Assembly: GCA_020073165.1 (NCBI GenBank)
Contig: JAIQFP010000003.1
Span: 241,626-305,625 of the forward strand
Length of the DNA: 64,000 nucleotides
Reading direction: 5' to 3'
Origin: Terriglobia bacterium
GTDB taxonomy: Bacteria > Acidobacteriota > Terriglobia > Terriglobales > Acidobacteriaceae
A program made the translations under genes and the position numbers. Of the stretch, positions 9,553 to 18,190 are shown one piece after another. The notes beneath the pieces are model-generated. The model was given only the letters and a program-made list of their open reading frames with translations. It was not told where the DNA came from and searched no databases. Every line of letters starts with the position of its first letter. Position 1 is the first letter of the stretch.

Positions 9553-10200
9553 CTACTGCGGTTTCACGATCTGCCGCGCTTCACTACAAATCCATGCCCT
9601 GAAGCTGGGGGGCCAGTCGCTCGCGCAGTTATTGGCAATCTTCGTGATTTCGGTGATTCCTAACCTCGTCCGTTCTGCGGGCGTAGCCTGGTTAAGGAGG
9701 GCGTGCCACTCATCCAAAGCCTTCGCCATTCCTGGATCCTCTGTCTTCATCTCACCCGTCCAGCGGAATCGGAGATACATCGTGTAAAAGTCGATGTTGT
9801 ATTCCGGAGTGTGCACTCTTAGGAATGAAACCGGCAGATCATTCCCACTTGACTCACTTGGCGCAACCGATTGGCCGCTCTGAATGCCGGTGAGCTTGAT
9901 CCGCTTCTTGGCAGCTTCGAATTGCTCAAATGTCCACTGGCTCGTTGCTGTTGTGACAACTCGGCACGTTCCGTCGAACTCCCGGTACTCCACCTGTTCT
10001 CCACCATCGTTCTGTTGAATCAGGACGTAGATGTAGCGCACGGGAAGAAGGTCCTTCGGCAAGTTAGCTCGTGCCTGCGTTGTGCACTGTGAACGCAACA
10101 CTGCCAACATCTCGATCGACTCAGGGGCCGAAGACGAGGCCTTCTTGCATCCCAGAGGAAACAGGAGAAATAGCAGCAGAGCCACGCAGTGCCGAAGCAT
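9553..10200 (-). CDS. Putative lipoprotein, function unknown
   Basis: A 215-aa protein. From the ATG at 10200 it starts with a lipoprotein signal peptide, MLRHCVALLLFLLFPLGC, giving a lipobox ending at C18, so it should be anchored to a membrane. The open frame continues upstream into the flavoprotein gene, but those residues have no signal features. The mature part is soluble and mixed alpha/beta with three further cysteines; I do not recognise a family. It follows the BaiN-type gene by 44 nt and precedes rlmD on the same strand. Its codon use is less GC-biased than its neighbours', which may mean recent acquisition. Confidence 0.6.
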   Translation of the reverse strand: MLRHCVALLLFLLFPLGCKKASSSAPESIEMLAVLRSQCTTQARANLPKDLLPVRYIYVLIQQNDGGEQVEYREFDGTCRVVTTATSQWTFEQFEAAKKRIKLTGIQSGQSVAPSESSGNDLPVSFLRVHTPEYNIDFYTMYLRFRWTGEMKTEDPGMAKALDEWHALLNQATPAERTRLGITEITKIANNCASDWPPSFRAWICSEARQIVKPQ

Positions 10201-10244
10201 GTGAAGCACTTTACTCCAGATCGGCCAATTTCGTGTCGGCCAAC

Positions 10245-11411
10245 TTACAACGCTCGCCCTGCCGCCGCTCCCGAGGCCCACGCCCACTGAAAATTAAACC
10301 CGCCCAAATGCCCGGTCACGTCCACCACTTCTCCGATGAAAAACAGGCCCGGGACTTTGCCCGCCTCCATGGTCTTCGCCGATAGTTCATCCGTGTCCAC
10401 CCCTCCCGCAGTCACTTCAGCCTTCTCGTAGCCCTCGGTGCCTGCGGGCGTGATCTCCCAGGCATGCGCCTGCCTCTCCAGTTCGGCGAGTGCCGTATTC
10501 GTCCAGGCCGCCGGTGCATGAAAATCCAGCCACCGGTTTGCGAGCCGGTTGGGAAGAATTGCCTGCAAGGCTGACTTCACGGCTGACAAATTTCTCGGCT
10601 GCTTCGGATCGCGAAGGGCGGCTGTGATTTCGCGCCCAGGCGCCAGGTCAATCACGATTGGCTCAGGCCTCTTCCAATAGGATGAAATCTGCAGGATTGC
10701 CGGGCCGCTCAGCCCGCGGTGCGTGATCAGCATCTTTTCCTGGAACCGCTGATTTCCGCAGGACGCAACCACCTCGGCAGAGACTCCCGCCAGATCGCAG
10801 TAGCGGGAACGGTCTTCGTCCCCGAGCACCAGCGGCACCAGTCCCGGCCACGGCTCGCGGATGGCCAACCCGAATTGCCGCGCCAAGTCGTATCCGAAAG
10901 CGGTCGCGCCGATCTTGGGAATGGAGAGACCGCCGGTCGCGACCACCAGGGCCGCAGCATGAAACTCTTCGTCCTCGGTGCGCACCACGAATTCGGTGGT
11001 GTGCCGGACCTCCTGAACCCTGGCTCCCAGGAAAATGCAGACGCCCGCCGCGGCGCACTCACTTTCGAGCATGCCCAGAATATCCCGCGCGGAGCGGTCA
11101 CAGAAAAGCTGTCCCAGGGTTTTCTCGTGATACGGGATGCGATGCTTCTCGACCAGCGCAATGAAATCCGCCGGCGTATATCTTGCCAACGCGGATTTGG
11201 CGAAGTGCGGATTGGCGGAGAGGAAGTGTTCCGGCCGACAATGAATATTGGTGAAATTGCAGCGCCCGCCACCAGAGATAAGAATTTTCTTGCCGAGCTG
11301 GCCGGCGCGCTCCAGCACCGCCACGCGGCGTCCACGCTTGCCGGCTTCGAGCGCGCACATCAGGCCGGCGGCGCCTCCGCCGAGAATCAATGCATCAAAG
11401 TGATGAGTCAA
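10245..11411 (-). CDS. BaiN/HI0933-family NAD(P)/FAD flavoprotein
   Basis: A 388-aa flavoprotein. The N-terminal dinucleotide fold ALILGGGAAGLMCALEAGKR gives the GxGxxG FAD site, followed by GKKILISGGGRCNFTN, which is diagnostic for the HI0933/YhiN/BaiN family. The C-terminus GEVVDVTGHLGGFNFQWAWA is the family's conserved terminal FAD contact. Members are predicted oxidoreductases (one, BaiN, acts on bile acids); the physiological substrate here cannot be inferred. It starts 6 nt after the preceding hypothetical gene, suggesting translational coupling in the coaX operon. Confidence 0.88.
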   Translation of the reverse strand: MTHHFDALILGGGAAGLMCALEAGKRGRRVAVLERAGQLGKKILISGGGRCNFTNIHCRPEHFLSANPHFAKSALARYTPADFIALVEKHRIPYHEKTLGQLFCDRSARDILGMLESECAAAGVCIFLGARVQEVRHTTEFVVRTEDEEFHAAALVVATGGLSIPKIGATAFGYDLARQFGLAIREPWPGLVPLVLGDEDRSRYCDLAGVSAEVVASCGNQRFQEKMLITHRGLSGPAILQISSYWKRPEPIVIDLAPGREITAALRDPKQPRNLSAVKSALQAILPNRLANRWLDFHAPAAWTNTALAELERQAHAWEITPAGTEGYEKAEVTAGGVDTDELSAKTMEAGKVPGLFFIGEVVDVTGHLGGFNFQWAWASGAAAGRAL

Positions 11412-11417
11412 GCGAGA

Positions 11418-12125
11418 TCACATGTAAAACAGACTCAGCCGTGGCAGGCCATACTTCTCCAACAGCCGCCTGTGTACATATTGTTTCTGAAGCTGGGCGA
11501 TCTGCGCCGCTGGCATTTTCCGGCGATACGGCGCAAGCTCACGATCGGCGTCGGCGCGGACGGTAACGATCTCCTCATCGGGCGTCGCCGCCAGCAGCAC
11601 GGCGAAGAGTTTGTCCTCCAGCACCGTGAGGCGTCTTTCCAGATCTTCCAGGCGCGGCAGAGCGTCTTGGTTCTCCAGATTCGAGGCCAGTTCGCGCAGT
11701 GTAACTGCCGTCTCTTGCGCCAAAGCACCTCCGGAGACCCCGCTCCCCTGCGGCAACTTCGCTGATTCCAGTTGTGCCGCATTGCGCCGGAGAAAGGCAA
11801 CAATCTCGGAAGTCTGAAATCCGTGACCGGCCGCGCTGTCTGGGCGCGTTGCTCCCACCGCCGCCTCTTTCATCTCTTCCGCTGCCGCCAACACCTCCTG
11901 CGCGCAATAGGCCAGGCTGTTCACCTTGCGCGGGGTAGGCCGTTTCTCATAGTGCTCGAAAGCAGCATCAATGCCGCGCAACACCGCTTCCAGCGGGATG
12001 CCCGCATCTTTCCAGGTTTCAATCAAAGCCCAATCCAGCGTGGAGAGCAGCAGAATGCCGCCCCGCCGCCGCTGAAAATGCTCTTCGATTTCGGTGAAAT
12101 AGTTGAAGTAGTTTTCCACGACCAC
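11418..12125 (-). CDS. Conserved hypothetical in the coaX operon
   Basis: A 235-aa protein starting with GTG at 12125, immediately after the coaX TGA with no intervening base, so translation is probably coupled. The N-terminal part (YFNYFTEIEEHFQRRRGGIL, then LSTLDWALIETWKDAGIP) is well structured and looks conserved; the middle has an Ala-rich segment and the C-terminal half is strongly helical (LENQDALPRLEDLERRLTVL), a possible coiled coil. There is no membrane segment and no catalytic motif that I recognise. Position between coaX and a flavoprotein gives no functional hint. I associate similar sequences with Acidobacteria. Confidence 0.7.
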   Translation of the reverse strand: MVVENYFNYFTEIEEHFQRRRGGILLLSTLDWALIETWKDAGIPLEAVLRGIDAAFEHYEKRPTPRKVNSLAYCAQEVLAAAEEMKEAAVGATRPDSAAGHGFQTSEIVAFLRRNAAQLESAKLPQGSGVSGGALAQETAVTLRELASNLENQDALPRLEDLERRLTVLEDKLFAVLLAATPDEEIVTVRADADRELAPYRRKMPAAQIAQLQKQYVHRRLLEKYGLPRLSLFYM

Positions 12126-13058
12126 TCAGCGGGACTTGGACTTGCTGCCGGGCCAGGGCTTGGATGGAGGACGTTCGCCCGCAGCGGGCGCGGCCCGCGA
12201 CGTCTTGCCGGCCGGCGTCTCTCGCGCCGGTTTGGCTCCAGCATTGCGCTGGTAAATGATACGCAACCCTTCCAAGGTGAGGAACTCATCCACATGTTTG
12301 ATGTATTTCGATCCCGAGCCGATCAGCGAAGCCAAGCCGCCGGTCGCCACGACTTTGGTGTCCTTGCCCAGTTCGGCTAGCAGGAGTTCGAGAATGCCAT
12401 CCACCAGCCCGAGATATCCGTAGTAAAGACCGGACTGCATACTGCCGACGGTGGTGGTGCCGATGACGCGGGCAGGCTTGCGGATGTCCACGCGTTGCAG
12501 CCGCGCGGTACGACCAAATAGCGCTTCGGCGGAAATCGAGATGCCCGGACAAATCACACCGCCGATGTATTCGCCCTTGGCGGAAACACAATCAAATGTT
12601 GTCGCCGTGCCAAAATCGACCGACACGCACGGTCCGCCATACTTTTCGAAGGCCGCCACCGAATTGACGATGCGGTCGGCGCCCACCTCGGCGGGATTTT
12701 CGTAGAGCACGGGCATGCCGGTCTTCACGCCCGGCTCGATAAAGAGCGGTTTGCAATTGAAATAGCGCTCGCAGACCTGGCGCAACGTGGAATCGAGCGG
12801 CGGCACAACGGACGAAATCACAATGCCGTGAATGCCCTTCGGCTCCAGGTTGGCCATGGCAAAGAGGTTGCGGAAGAGCACCCCATACTCGTCGACGGTT
12901 TGCGCCTGGGTAGTAGTCACACGCCAGTTCGCTACCAGCAGCTCATATTGCGGCGTGTCGAACTCAGCCGCGCCGCCTTCGCCGGGATGAACCTTCGCGA
13001 CTTTGGCGAAGACTCCCAGCACCGTGTTGGTGTTGCCGACATCGAGAACCAGGAGCAT
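12126..13058 (-). CDS. coaX: Type III pantothenate kinase
   Basis: A 310-aa enzyme catalysing the first step of coenzyme A synthesis, ATP-dependent phosphorylation of pantothenate. The start MLLVLDVGNTNTVLGVF carries the ASKHA phosphate-binding motif DVGNTNT; later motifs include GADRIVNSVAAFEKYGGPC, VDFGTATTFDCVS and GLYYGYLGLVDGI, all typical of CoaX. The first seven residues of the longer frame (to 13079) were excluded because the ATG at 13058 gives the canonical N-terminus. About 40 C-terminal residues form a basic Pro/Ala/Lys-rich tail absent from usual CoaX (about 255-270 aa). It lies 13 nt after birA. Confidence 0.93.
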   Translation of the reverse strand: MLLVLDVGNTNTVLGVFAKVAKVHPGEGGAAEFDTPQYELLVANWRVTTTQAQTVDEYGVLFRNLFAMANLEPKGIHGIVISSVVPPLDSTLRQVCERYFNCKPLFIEPGVKTGMPVLYENPAEVGADRIVNSVAAFEKYGGPCVSVDFGTATTFDCVSAKGEYIGGVICPGISISAEALFGRTARLQRVDIRKPARVIGTTTVGSMQSGLYYGYLGLVDGILELLLAELGKDTKVVATGGLASLIGSGSKYIKHVDEFLTLEGLRIIYQRNAGAKPARETPAGKTSRAAPAAGERPPSKPWPGSKSKSR

Positions 13059-13071
13059 ACACGGACACTCT

Positions 13072-14067
13072 CTACACAAACCTTACCGTTCCGCTCAGCA
13101 CCGTTTTCAACCCCTGCGCCGTCCGCAATTGCAGAAAGCCGCGATCATCCAGTCCTTCAGTCACGCCTTCAAGTCCGGGAGACTCCTCAATGCGGACCTT
13201 TCGGCCTCGCACCGAGGAAGATGCTTCCTGAAAACGACGCATCACCGACTCGCGCGCTCCCGGTTTCTCCAGCAGGTTGTGATACTCGCGATCGAGCGAT
13301 TTTAGCAAAGCCGCGCACACCTCCACGCGCGACCACTCGGTGCCAGTAAACATCCGCAACGAAATTGCGAGGGATTCTAAGTCGGACGGGAAATCCGTCT
13401 GATTCACGTTGATGCCAAGCCCGATCACGATGTGCCGCACGCGCGTGGCCTCGGCGTTCATCTCGGTCAGGATGCCACAAACTTTCTTGCCGTCCAGCAA
13501 TGCATCGTTCGGCCACTTCAAGTCGGGTTTTACCCTCGAATCAATTTCCTGCACCGCCGCACGCACGGCCAGTCCCGCCGCCAATGAGAAGATCAACGCT
13601 TCGGACGGAGGCAGGGGGGGGCGCAGCACGACCGAGCAATAGATTCCCGTGGATTGCGGCGAATGCCACTGGTTCGCGCCGCGCCCACGTCCTGCAGTCT
13701 GCTGCTCGGCGAGAAAAACGCTGCCTTCAGGCGCGTCCGCGCGCGCGGCCTCCATGGCCGCAGAATTGGTCGAGCCAATCTTGTAATAGTGTTGGATATT
13801 CTTACCGAAAATAGTTCCCTTCAGCAGGGGCGCGAGCATGTCGGGTAGCAGCAAGTCAGGCACAGACTTCAGACGATATCCGGTTGCGGGATGCCCGGCA
13901 ATCTCCACCCCCAGTTTGCGCAACTGTTGCACCATCCGCCAAACTTCGGACCGGGTGGTGCCGATCTCCTGGGCAATCTTGGTGCCGCTCGCCACCACCG
14001 TGGCGTTGTCCATGAGGAGGCGAACAATACGCCCCAGGCGGGCATCGGTCCTTTGCGGGGTGATCAC
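13072..14067 (-). CDS. birA: Biotin protein ligase with N-terminal HTH (BirA)
   Basis: A 331-aa class II biotin--[acetyl-CoA-carboxylase] ligase. The N-terminal winged-helix (about 10-65; TKIAQEIGTTRSEVWRMVQQ) implies that it also represses biotin genes. The catalytic core has the biotinyl-AMP loop GRGRGANQWHSPQSTGIYCS, LKWPNDALLDGKKVCGILTE, and the C-terminal SH3-like domain (RGRKVRIEESPGLEGVTEGL). It charges biotin onto the carboxylase BCCP. No bio operon is in the window, so regulated targets must be elsewhere. It is followed by coaX after 13 nt; co-transcription of birA and coaX is common in many bacteria. Confidence 0.93.
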   Translation of the reverse strand: MITPQRTDARLGRIVRLLMDNATVVASGTKIAQEIGTTRSEVWRMVQQLRKLGVEIAGHPATGYRLKSVPDLLLPDMLAPLLKGTIFGKNIQHYYKIGSTNSAAMEAARADAPEGSVFLAEQQTAGRGRGANQWHSPQSTGIYCSVVLRPPLPPSEALIFSLAAGLAVRAAVQEIDSRVKPDLKWPNDALLDGKKVCGILTEMNAEATRVRHIVIGLGINVNQTDFPSDLESLAISLRMFTGTEWSRVEVCAALLKSLDREYHNLLEKPGARESVMRRFQEASSSVRGRKVRIEESPGLEGVTEGLDDRGFLQLRTAQGLKTVLSGTVRFV

Positions 14068-14100
14068 CTTACGGATTGTGGCCTTTTTCTTGATGCGGGC

Positions 14101-14106
14101 ATTATA
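14101..14106 (-). promoter_or_regulatory. Candidate -10 box for birA
   Basis: A perfect TATAAT on the minus strand, 33 nt upstream of the birA ATG and just downstream of a heptad array. No good -35 hexamer stands at 16-18 nt; the candidate CTGACG lies at about 20 nt. It could be chance. Confidence 0.35.
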
Positions 14107-14110
14107 CCCA

Positions 14111-14138
14111 GCCGTCAGCCCTCAGCCGTCAGCTGTCA
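14111..14138. repeat. Heptad-period array, 4 units
   Basis: Four consecutive 7-nt units of GCCGTCA/GCCCTCA type. Read on the minus strand (the coding strand here) each unit starts with TGA, so all three frames are closed between nadC and birA. Confidence 0.75.
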
Positions 14139-14175
14139 GGAAAATCCGCAGCAGCTCGGTTTGATCGTAGAGATG

Positions 14176-14297
14176 GCTCATCCCGAGTCTGGCGTCAGCC
14201 GGGCGAGGAACCTTGCGAGGAGCGACACTGCCCCAACATGGCTACCGTGCCACTGCACGCAGGATCCTTCGCCCTCTCGGGCTCAGGATGACGCCGG
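14176..14297. repeat. Two inverted copies of a dispersed 'CATCCTGAGC' repeat
   Basis: A plus-oriented copy at 14176-14228 (GCTCATCCCGAGTCTGGCG ... GCCGGGCGAGGAACCTTGCG) is followed by a minus-oriented copy at 14236-14297 which, reverse-complemented, reads GGCGTCATCCTGAGCCCGAG ... GGGCGAAGGATCCT. The latter matches the copy at 39860-39920 closely; the former resembles 55500-55566. Confidence 0.7.
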
Positions 14298-14299
14298 TC

Positions 14300-14320
14300 T
14301 GAGGTCCGAGGTCGAGCTCA
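14300..14320. repeat. Heptad-period array, 3 units
   Basis: TGAGGTC, CGAGGTC and GAGCTCA in exact 7-nt register, ending 5 nt before... the nadC stop region begins at 14318, so the last unit overlaps the nadC terminal codon. Confidence 0.55.
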
Positions 14321-15196
14321 GGAGGGGACCACGCGCAGGCTCATGTCCGTCGCGGTAACCGAGTGGGTGAGCGCGCCGACAGAGATGAAATCCACCCCGG
14401 TTTCGGCGTAGGACCGGATATTCTCCAGGATGATGCCGCCGGAACACTCGACGGGAATGCGCCGTTCCAGCCGCGCGCAGCGCGCCACTGCCTGCTTCAC
14501 GTCCTCGACCGACATGTTGTCCAGTAAAACCGCCTCGGCGCCGTGGCTCAGCGCTTCTTCCAGCTCTTTCAGCGACCGCACCTCGATCTCGATTGGCTGC
14601 GATCCCCGCCGGTTGCGATGCGCCCGCTCGAGCGCCGGCACAATGCCTCCGGCAAGCGCGATATGGTTGTTTTTGATCAGCACCCCATCCGAAAGATCAA
14701 GGCGATGGTTCTGTCCGCCACCGCAGCGCACGGCGTATTTGTCGAGCGTGCGCAGGCCGGGGGCGGTCTTGCGCGTGTCCAGGACGCGGGCCTTGGTCCC
14801 GGAAACCGCATCCACAAACTTGCGGGTCAGGGTAGCGATACCGCTCAGCCGCTGGAGCAAGTTCAGAATGACACGCTCGCAAGAGAGGATGACCCGGGCA
14901 TTGTGCTGGATGACCGCGACCGACTGTCCCTTGTGCAGGCGAATACCGTCGAATATCTCGGGATGGGTCGTGACCTCGTAGTGGGAGATCACGGCGCCGT
15001 CGAGCGCGGCATAGACATCAAGAATGCGAGCAATGGCCCCGATGCCGGAAAGAATGCAGTCCTGCTTGGCGATGATGGTGCCCGCGGCGCGCTGGTTAGG
15101 CTCCACACAGGCATAGCTGGTGGCGTCGCTGGTGGCACGGTCTTCCAGCAACGCGTTCTCGAGGATGGCGGTGATGCGGCGGCTGTTCCAGTCCAT
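14318..15196 (-). CDS. nadC: Nicotinate-nucleotide pyrophosphorylase (carboxylating)
   Basis: A 292-aa enzyme of de novo NAD synthesis that converts quinolinate and PRPP to nicotinate mononucleotide and CO2. Visible family motifs are LEDRATSDATS near the N-terminus, ERVILNLLQRLSGIATLTRKF, the active-site DTRKTAPGLRTLDKYAVRCG and GGGQNHRLDLSDGVLIKNNH, then EIEVRSLKELEEAL and VLLDNM. The length is normal. It starts 64 nt after the valS stop on the same strand, with a heptad array in between; nadA and nadB are not in the window. Confidence 0.95.
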   Translation of the reverse strand: MDWNSRRITAILENALLEDRATSDATSYACVEPNQRAAGTIIAKQDCILSGIGAIARILDVYAALDGAVISHYEVTTHPEIFDGIRLHKGQSVAVIQHNARVILSCERVILNLLQRLSGIATLTRKFVDAVSGTKARVLDTRKTAPGLRTLDKYAVRCGGGQNHRLDLSDGVLIKNNHIALAGGIVPALERAHRNRRGSQPIEIEVRSLKELEEALSHGAEAVLLDNMSVEDVKQAVARCARLERRIPVECSGGIILENIRSYAETGVDFISVGALTHSVTATDMSLRVVPS

Positions 15197-15200
15197 AAGA

Positions 15201-15264
15201 TCAGGAGTCGGGGGTCAGTAGTCAGGAGTCAGTAAGAACACGCCGACTCCTTCCTGCTGACTAC
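15201..15264. repeat. Two opposed heptad-period arrays between valS and nadC
   Basis: Five units (TCAGGAG, TCGGGGG, TCAGTAG, ...) at 15201-15235 are followed by an oppositely oriented block CGACTCC, TTCCTGC, TGACTAC at 15244-15264. On the minus strand the first block has TGA in four of five units. The valS stop codon TAG (15261-15263) lies inside the second block. The opposed blocks can pair as a weak hairpin. Confidence 0.8.
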
Positions 15265-18020
15265 CTTAATTCGCCCAGTTTACTTCTTGTTTTGTCCCGC
15301 AGAACTTCCAGTTCCCTGGCTCGTCTGCGGAGTCCTTCCACAACGTCAGCTGGAGCCTTGGCCAGGAACTGTTCGTTGGACAACTGGCGCTGGCCGTTGG
15401 CGATTTCCCTTTCGATGCGCTCCAGTTCTTTCCGCAGGCGTTCCCGTTCTGTGGCCACGTCGATCGGTTTCTCGTAAACCACATGGACATCGAAGCGTGC
15501 CGTGTGGCGGGCCCCCGCCAGCTTGGCCAGAGACTCCTTCACGAACATAATGTCTTGCACGTTGGCGAGGCGCTCGACGGCCCCCTGGTTGTGCTCGATC
15601 AGCGCACGAACGGCGGTATCTTCGGCGAAGACCTGGATGGGCACACGCAGTTTCTGCTCGACCTTGAGTTCGGCGCGCAGGTTGCGCACGCTGACAATCA
15701 GGTCCTGCAGGATGGCCATGTCGGCTTCGGCTTGCAAGCCGACCTGATGTTGGTCCGCCGTGGGATAGCAGGCCAGGGCAATGGACTTCAGCGGCGGCTT
15801 GCCATCGTAGATCGCCTGCCAAATTTCCTCGGTGATGAAGGGCATCACCGGATGCAGCAGGCGCAAGGACGCTTCAAACAAGCTGACCAGATTGCGGCAA
15901 GCTATGCGGGCGGTTTCTTTGTCTGCCCCGTCCGCCAGCCGGGGCTTGACCAGCTCGATGTACCAGTCGCAGAACTCTCCCCAAAAGAAGTCGTAGATGC
16001 TGGTCGCCGCGTTGTCGAAGCGGTAGGCGTCCAGGGATTCATGCACCTGTTGGGCAACGCGATTGAAGCGCGAGAGGATCCAGCGGTCTTCGAGCGTCTT
16101 GGCTTCGAACCCGGGAATGCCCGTCTGGGGGCGCGTATCTGACCCGTTCGCGCCGGGTGTAAAACCCGGCGCCACACGGTCCAGGTTCATGAACATGAAT
16201 CGTGCTGCGTTCCAGATTTTGTTGGCGAACGCGCGATAGCCGTCGGTGCGGCTGGGGTTGAACGCAATATCGGTTCCGGGAGACGACATCGCCGCCAGCG
16301 TGAACCGGGTCGCATCTGTCCCGTATTTCTCGATTACTTCGATGGGATCAACCACATTGCCCTTGGTCTTGGACATCTTCTGCCGCTCAGCGTCGCGCAC
16401 CAAGGCATGAATGTAGACACGCCGGAAGGGCACGCTGTCATCTTTCTTCGCGCCCCAGCAACTGGCTGCCTTCAAGGCCGCGTCCTGATGATGCCCATCC
16501 ATGAAGTGGCAGCCAAACATGATCATGCGCGCCACCCAGAAGAACAGAATTTCATACGCGGTAATGAGCAGGGTCGTGGGATAGAAAACTTCCTGGTCGC
16601 GCGTCTTCTCAGGCCAACCCAGGGTCGTGAACGGCAACAGACCCGACGAGAACCAAGTGTCGAGCACGTCGGTGTCCTGCTCCAGTTGCGAACCGGCACA
16701 CTTGGTACATTTTGACGGCGCCTCGCGAGCGACGATCATCTCGTTGCAGCCCGCGCATCGCCACGCCGGAATGCGGTGTCCCCACCACAGCTGCCGCGAA
16801 ATGCACCAGTCATGGATGTTGTTCATCCAGTTCAGGTAGATCTGGCTGTAGTTTTCCGGAACGATGGTGACTTCTCCGGCTTCCACCACCTCGATGGCCC
16901 GCTTGGCCATCGGAGCGATCTTCACGAACCACTGGGTCGAAAGGCGAGGCTCGACAACCGTGCTGCAGCGATCGCACTTGCCCAGCGGAACCGTGTAGTC
17001 CTTCACTGCGGCCAGCAGCCCCAGTTCGCGCAGGTCATGAACGATTTTCTCGCGCGCCGCGTAGCGATCGAGGCCGGCATAAGGCCCGGCATTCTCGTTC
17101 ATGTGGGCGTGCTCGTCCATGACATCGATCTGGGGCAGGTTGTGCCGCAGCCCGGCTTGGAAGTCGTTGGGATCGTGCGCCGGGGTCACCTTCACCGCGC
17201 CGGTGCCGAACTCAGGATTGGCCAAGTCATCGGTGATGATGGGGATCTCACGCTTCATCAGCGGCAGCAGGACTTTTTTCCCGTGCAGATGCGCATAGCG
17301 CTCATCCTTTTCGTTCACAGCGACGGCCGTGTCACCGAGCATGCTTTCTGGCCGTGTTGTCGCCACCGTGATGAACTCGTTTGTTCCGATCACGGGGTAG
17401 CGAATCTCGTACAGCTTGCCTTGGACGTCCTCGTGCTTCACCTCAAGATCGGAAATCGCGGTGCCGCAGCGCGGGCACCAGTTGACGATGTACTTGCCGC
17501 GATAGATGAGCCCCTCTTCGTACAGCCGGACGAAGACCTCGCGCACCGCGCGAGAGAGGCCCTCGTCCATGGTGAAGTACTCGCGGTCCCAATCTACGGA
17601 CGCGCCGAGGCGCTTCATCTGGTCGAGGATGGCGCCGCCGTAATGGCGCTTCCACTCCCACACCCGCTCGACAAACGCTTCGCGGCCCATGTCGCGGCGC
17701 TTCTTGCCCTCCTTGGCGAGCTGGCGCTCCACCATCATCTGGGTGGCGATGCCGGCGTGGTCGGTACCGGGCAGCCACAGGGTGAGGAAGCCGCGCATGC
17801 GATGCCAGCGCACCAGGACATCCATCTGCGTCTGGTTCAGCATGTGCCCCATGTGCAGGCGTCCGGTGACGTTGGGTGGAGGCAGCAGCAGTGTAAACAC
17901 TGGACGGCTCTCGCCGGGCGGCGGAGTCTTCACCGAGAACAGCCTTTCCTTGATCCAGAACTCGGCCCAGCGCGCCTCGATGGCGCCCGGCTCGTACGCC
18001 TTGGGAAGGTCGTGGGGCAT
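15261..18020 (-). CDS. valS: Valyl-tRNA synthetase
   Basis: A 919-aa class I aminoacyl-tRNA synthetase charging tRNA-Val. [15 protein letters not shown] carries the HIGH-type motif HMGH (56-59), KMSKTKGN is near residue 548, the CP1 editing domain lies between, and the C-terminal coiled-coil arm ([20 protein letters not shown]) is present. The ATG at 18020 ([12 protein letters not shown]) was chosen over the open frame to 18044, whose extra residues come from a heptad repeat. Between VMFMNLDR and [11 protein letters not shown] there is a Gly/Pro-rich insert ([18 protein letters not shown]) encoded by a perfect palindrome (16150-16172). Confidence 0.96.
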   Translation of the reverse strand: MPHDLPKAYEPGAIEARWAEFWIKERLFSVKTPPPGESRPVFTLLLPPPNVTGRLHMGHMLNQTQMDVLVRWHRMRGFLTLWLPGTDHAGIATQMMVERQLAKEGKKRRDMGREAFVERVWEWKRHYGGAILDQMKRLGASVDWDREYFTMDEGLSRAVREVFVRLYEEGLIYRGKYIVNWCPRCGTAISDLEVKHEDVQGKLYEIRYPVIGTNEFITVATTRPESMLGDTAVAVNEKDERYAHLHGKKVLLPLMKREIPIITDDLANPEFGTGAVKVTPAHDPNDFQAGLRHNLPQIDVMDEHAHMNENAGPYAGLDRYAAREKIVHDLRELGLLAAVKDYTVPLGKCDRCSTVVEPRLSTQWFVKIAPMAKRAIEVVEAGEVTIVPENYSQIYLNWMNNIHDWCISRQLWWGHRIPAWRCAGCNEMIVAREAPSKCTKCAGSQLEQDTDVLDTWFSSGLLPFTTLGWPEKTRDQEVFYPTTLLITAYEILFFWVARMIMFGCHFMDGHHQDAALKAASCWGAKKDDSVPFRRVYIHALVRDAERQKMSKTKGNVVDPIEVIEKYGTDATRFTLAAMSSPGTDIAFNPSRTDGYRAFANKIWNAARFMFMNLDRVAPGFTPGANGSDTRPQTGIPGFEAKTLEDRWILSRFNRVAQQVHESLDAYRFDNAATSIYDFFWGEFCDWYIELVKPRLADGADKETARIACRNLVSLFEASLRLLHPVMPFITEEIWQAIYDGKPPLKSIALACYPTADQHQVGLQAEADMAILQDLIVSVRNLRAELKVEQKLRVPIQVFAEDTAVRALIEHNQGAVERLANVQDIMFVKESLAKLAGARHTARFDVHVVYEKPIDVATERERLRKELERIEREIANGQRQLSNEQFLAKAPADVVEGLRRRARELEVLRDKTRSKLGELR
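16150..16172. repeat. Palindrome read in frame inside valS
   Basis: GCGCCGGGT (16150-16158) and ACCCGGCGC (16164-16172) form a perfect 9-bp stem around the 5-nt loop GTAAA. It codes for part of a Gly/Pro-rich loop before the anticodon-binding domain, a place where synthetases tolerate length variation. Confidence 0.65.
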
Positions 18021-18024
18021 GGTT

Positions 18025-18052
18025 GAGCACTCAGCACTCAGCAATCAGCCAG
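18025..18052. repeat. Heptad-period array, 4 units
   Basis: GAGCACT, CAGCACT, CAGCAAT, CAGCCAG. On the minus strand TGA recurs every 7 nt (three frames closed) directly upstream of the valS ATG. Confidence 0.75.
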
Positions 18053-18149
18053 TTCGGCTTGTGGCCTCTCCGGGCTGGATGACATTTGCGGAGCGATGCA
18101 TGTAGACGAGACTTTGATATTACAGGTGGGCAGAAAATGCGGTCAAACC

Positions 18150-18177
18150 GGGGTCGGGGGTCTCAGGCGTCAGACTA
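18150..18177. repeat. Heptad-period array, 4 units
   Basis: GGGGTCG, GGGGTCT, CAGGCGT, CAGACTA, lying just downstream of the receiver-protein stop (18191) on the minus strand. Confidence 0.65.
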
Positions 18178-18190
18178 AACCCAGGCGCGC

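Noticed and set aside
16776..18026. A 416-aa open frame antisense to valS
   Set aside because: valS is unmistakable on the other strand; the antisense product has no domain and odd composition.
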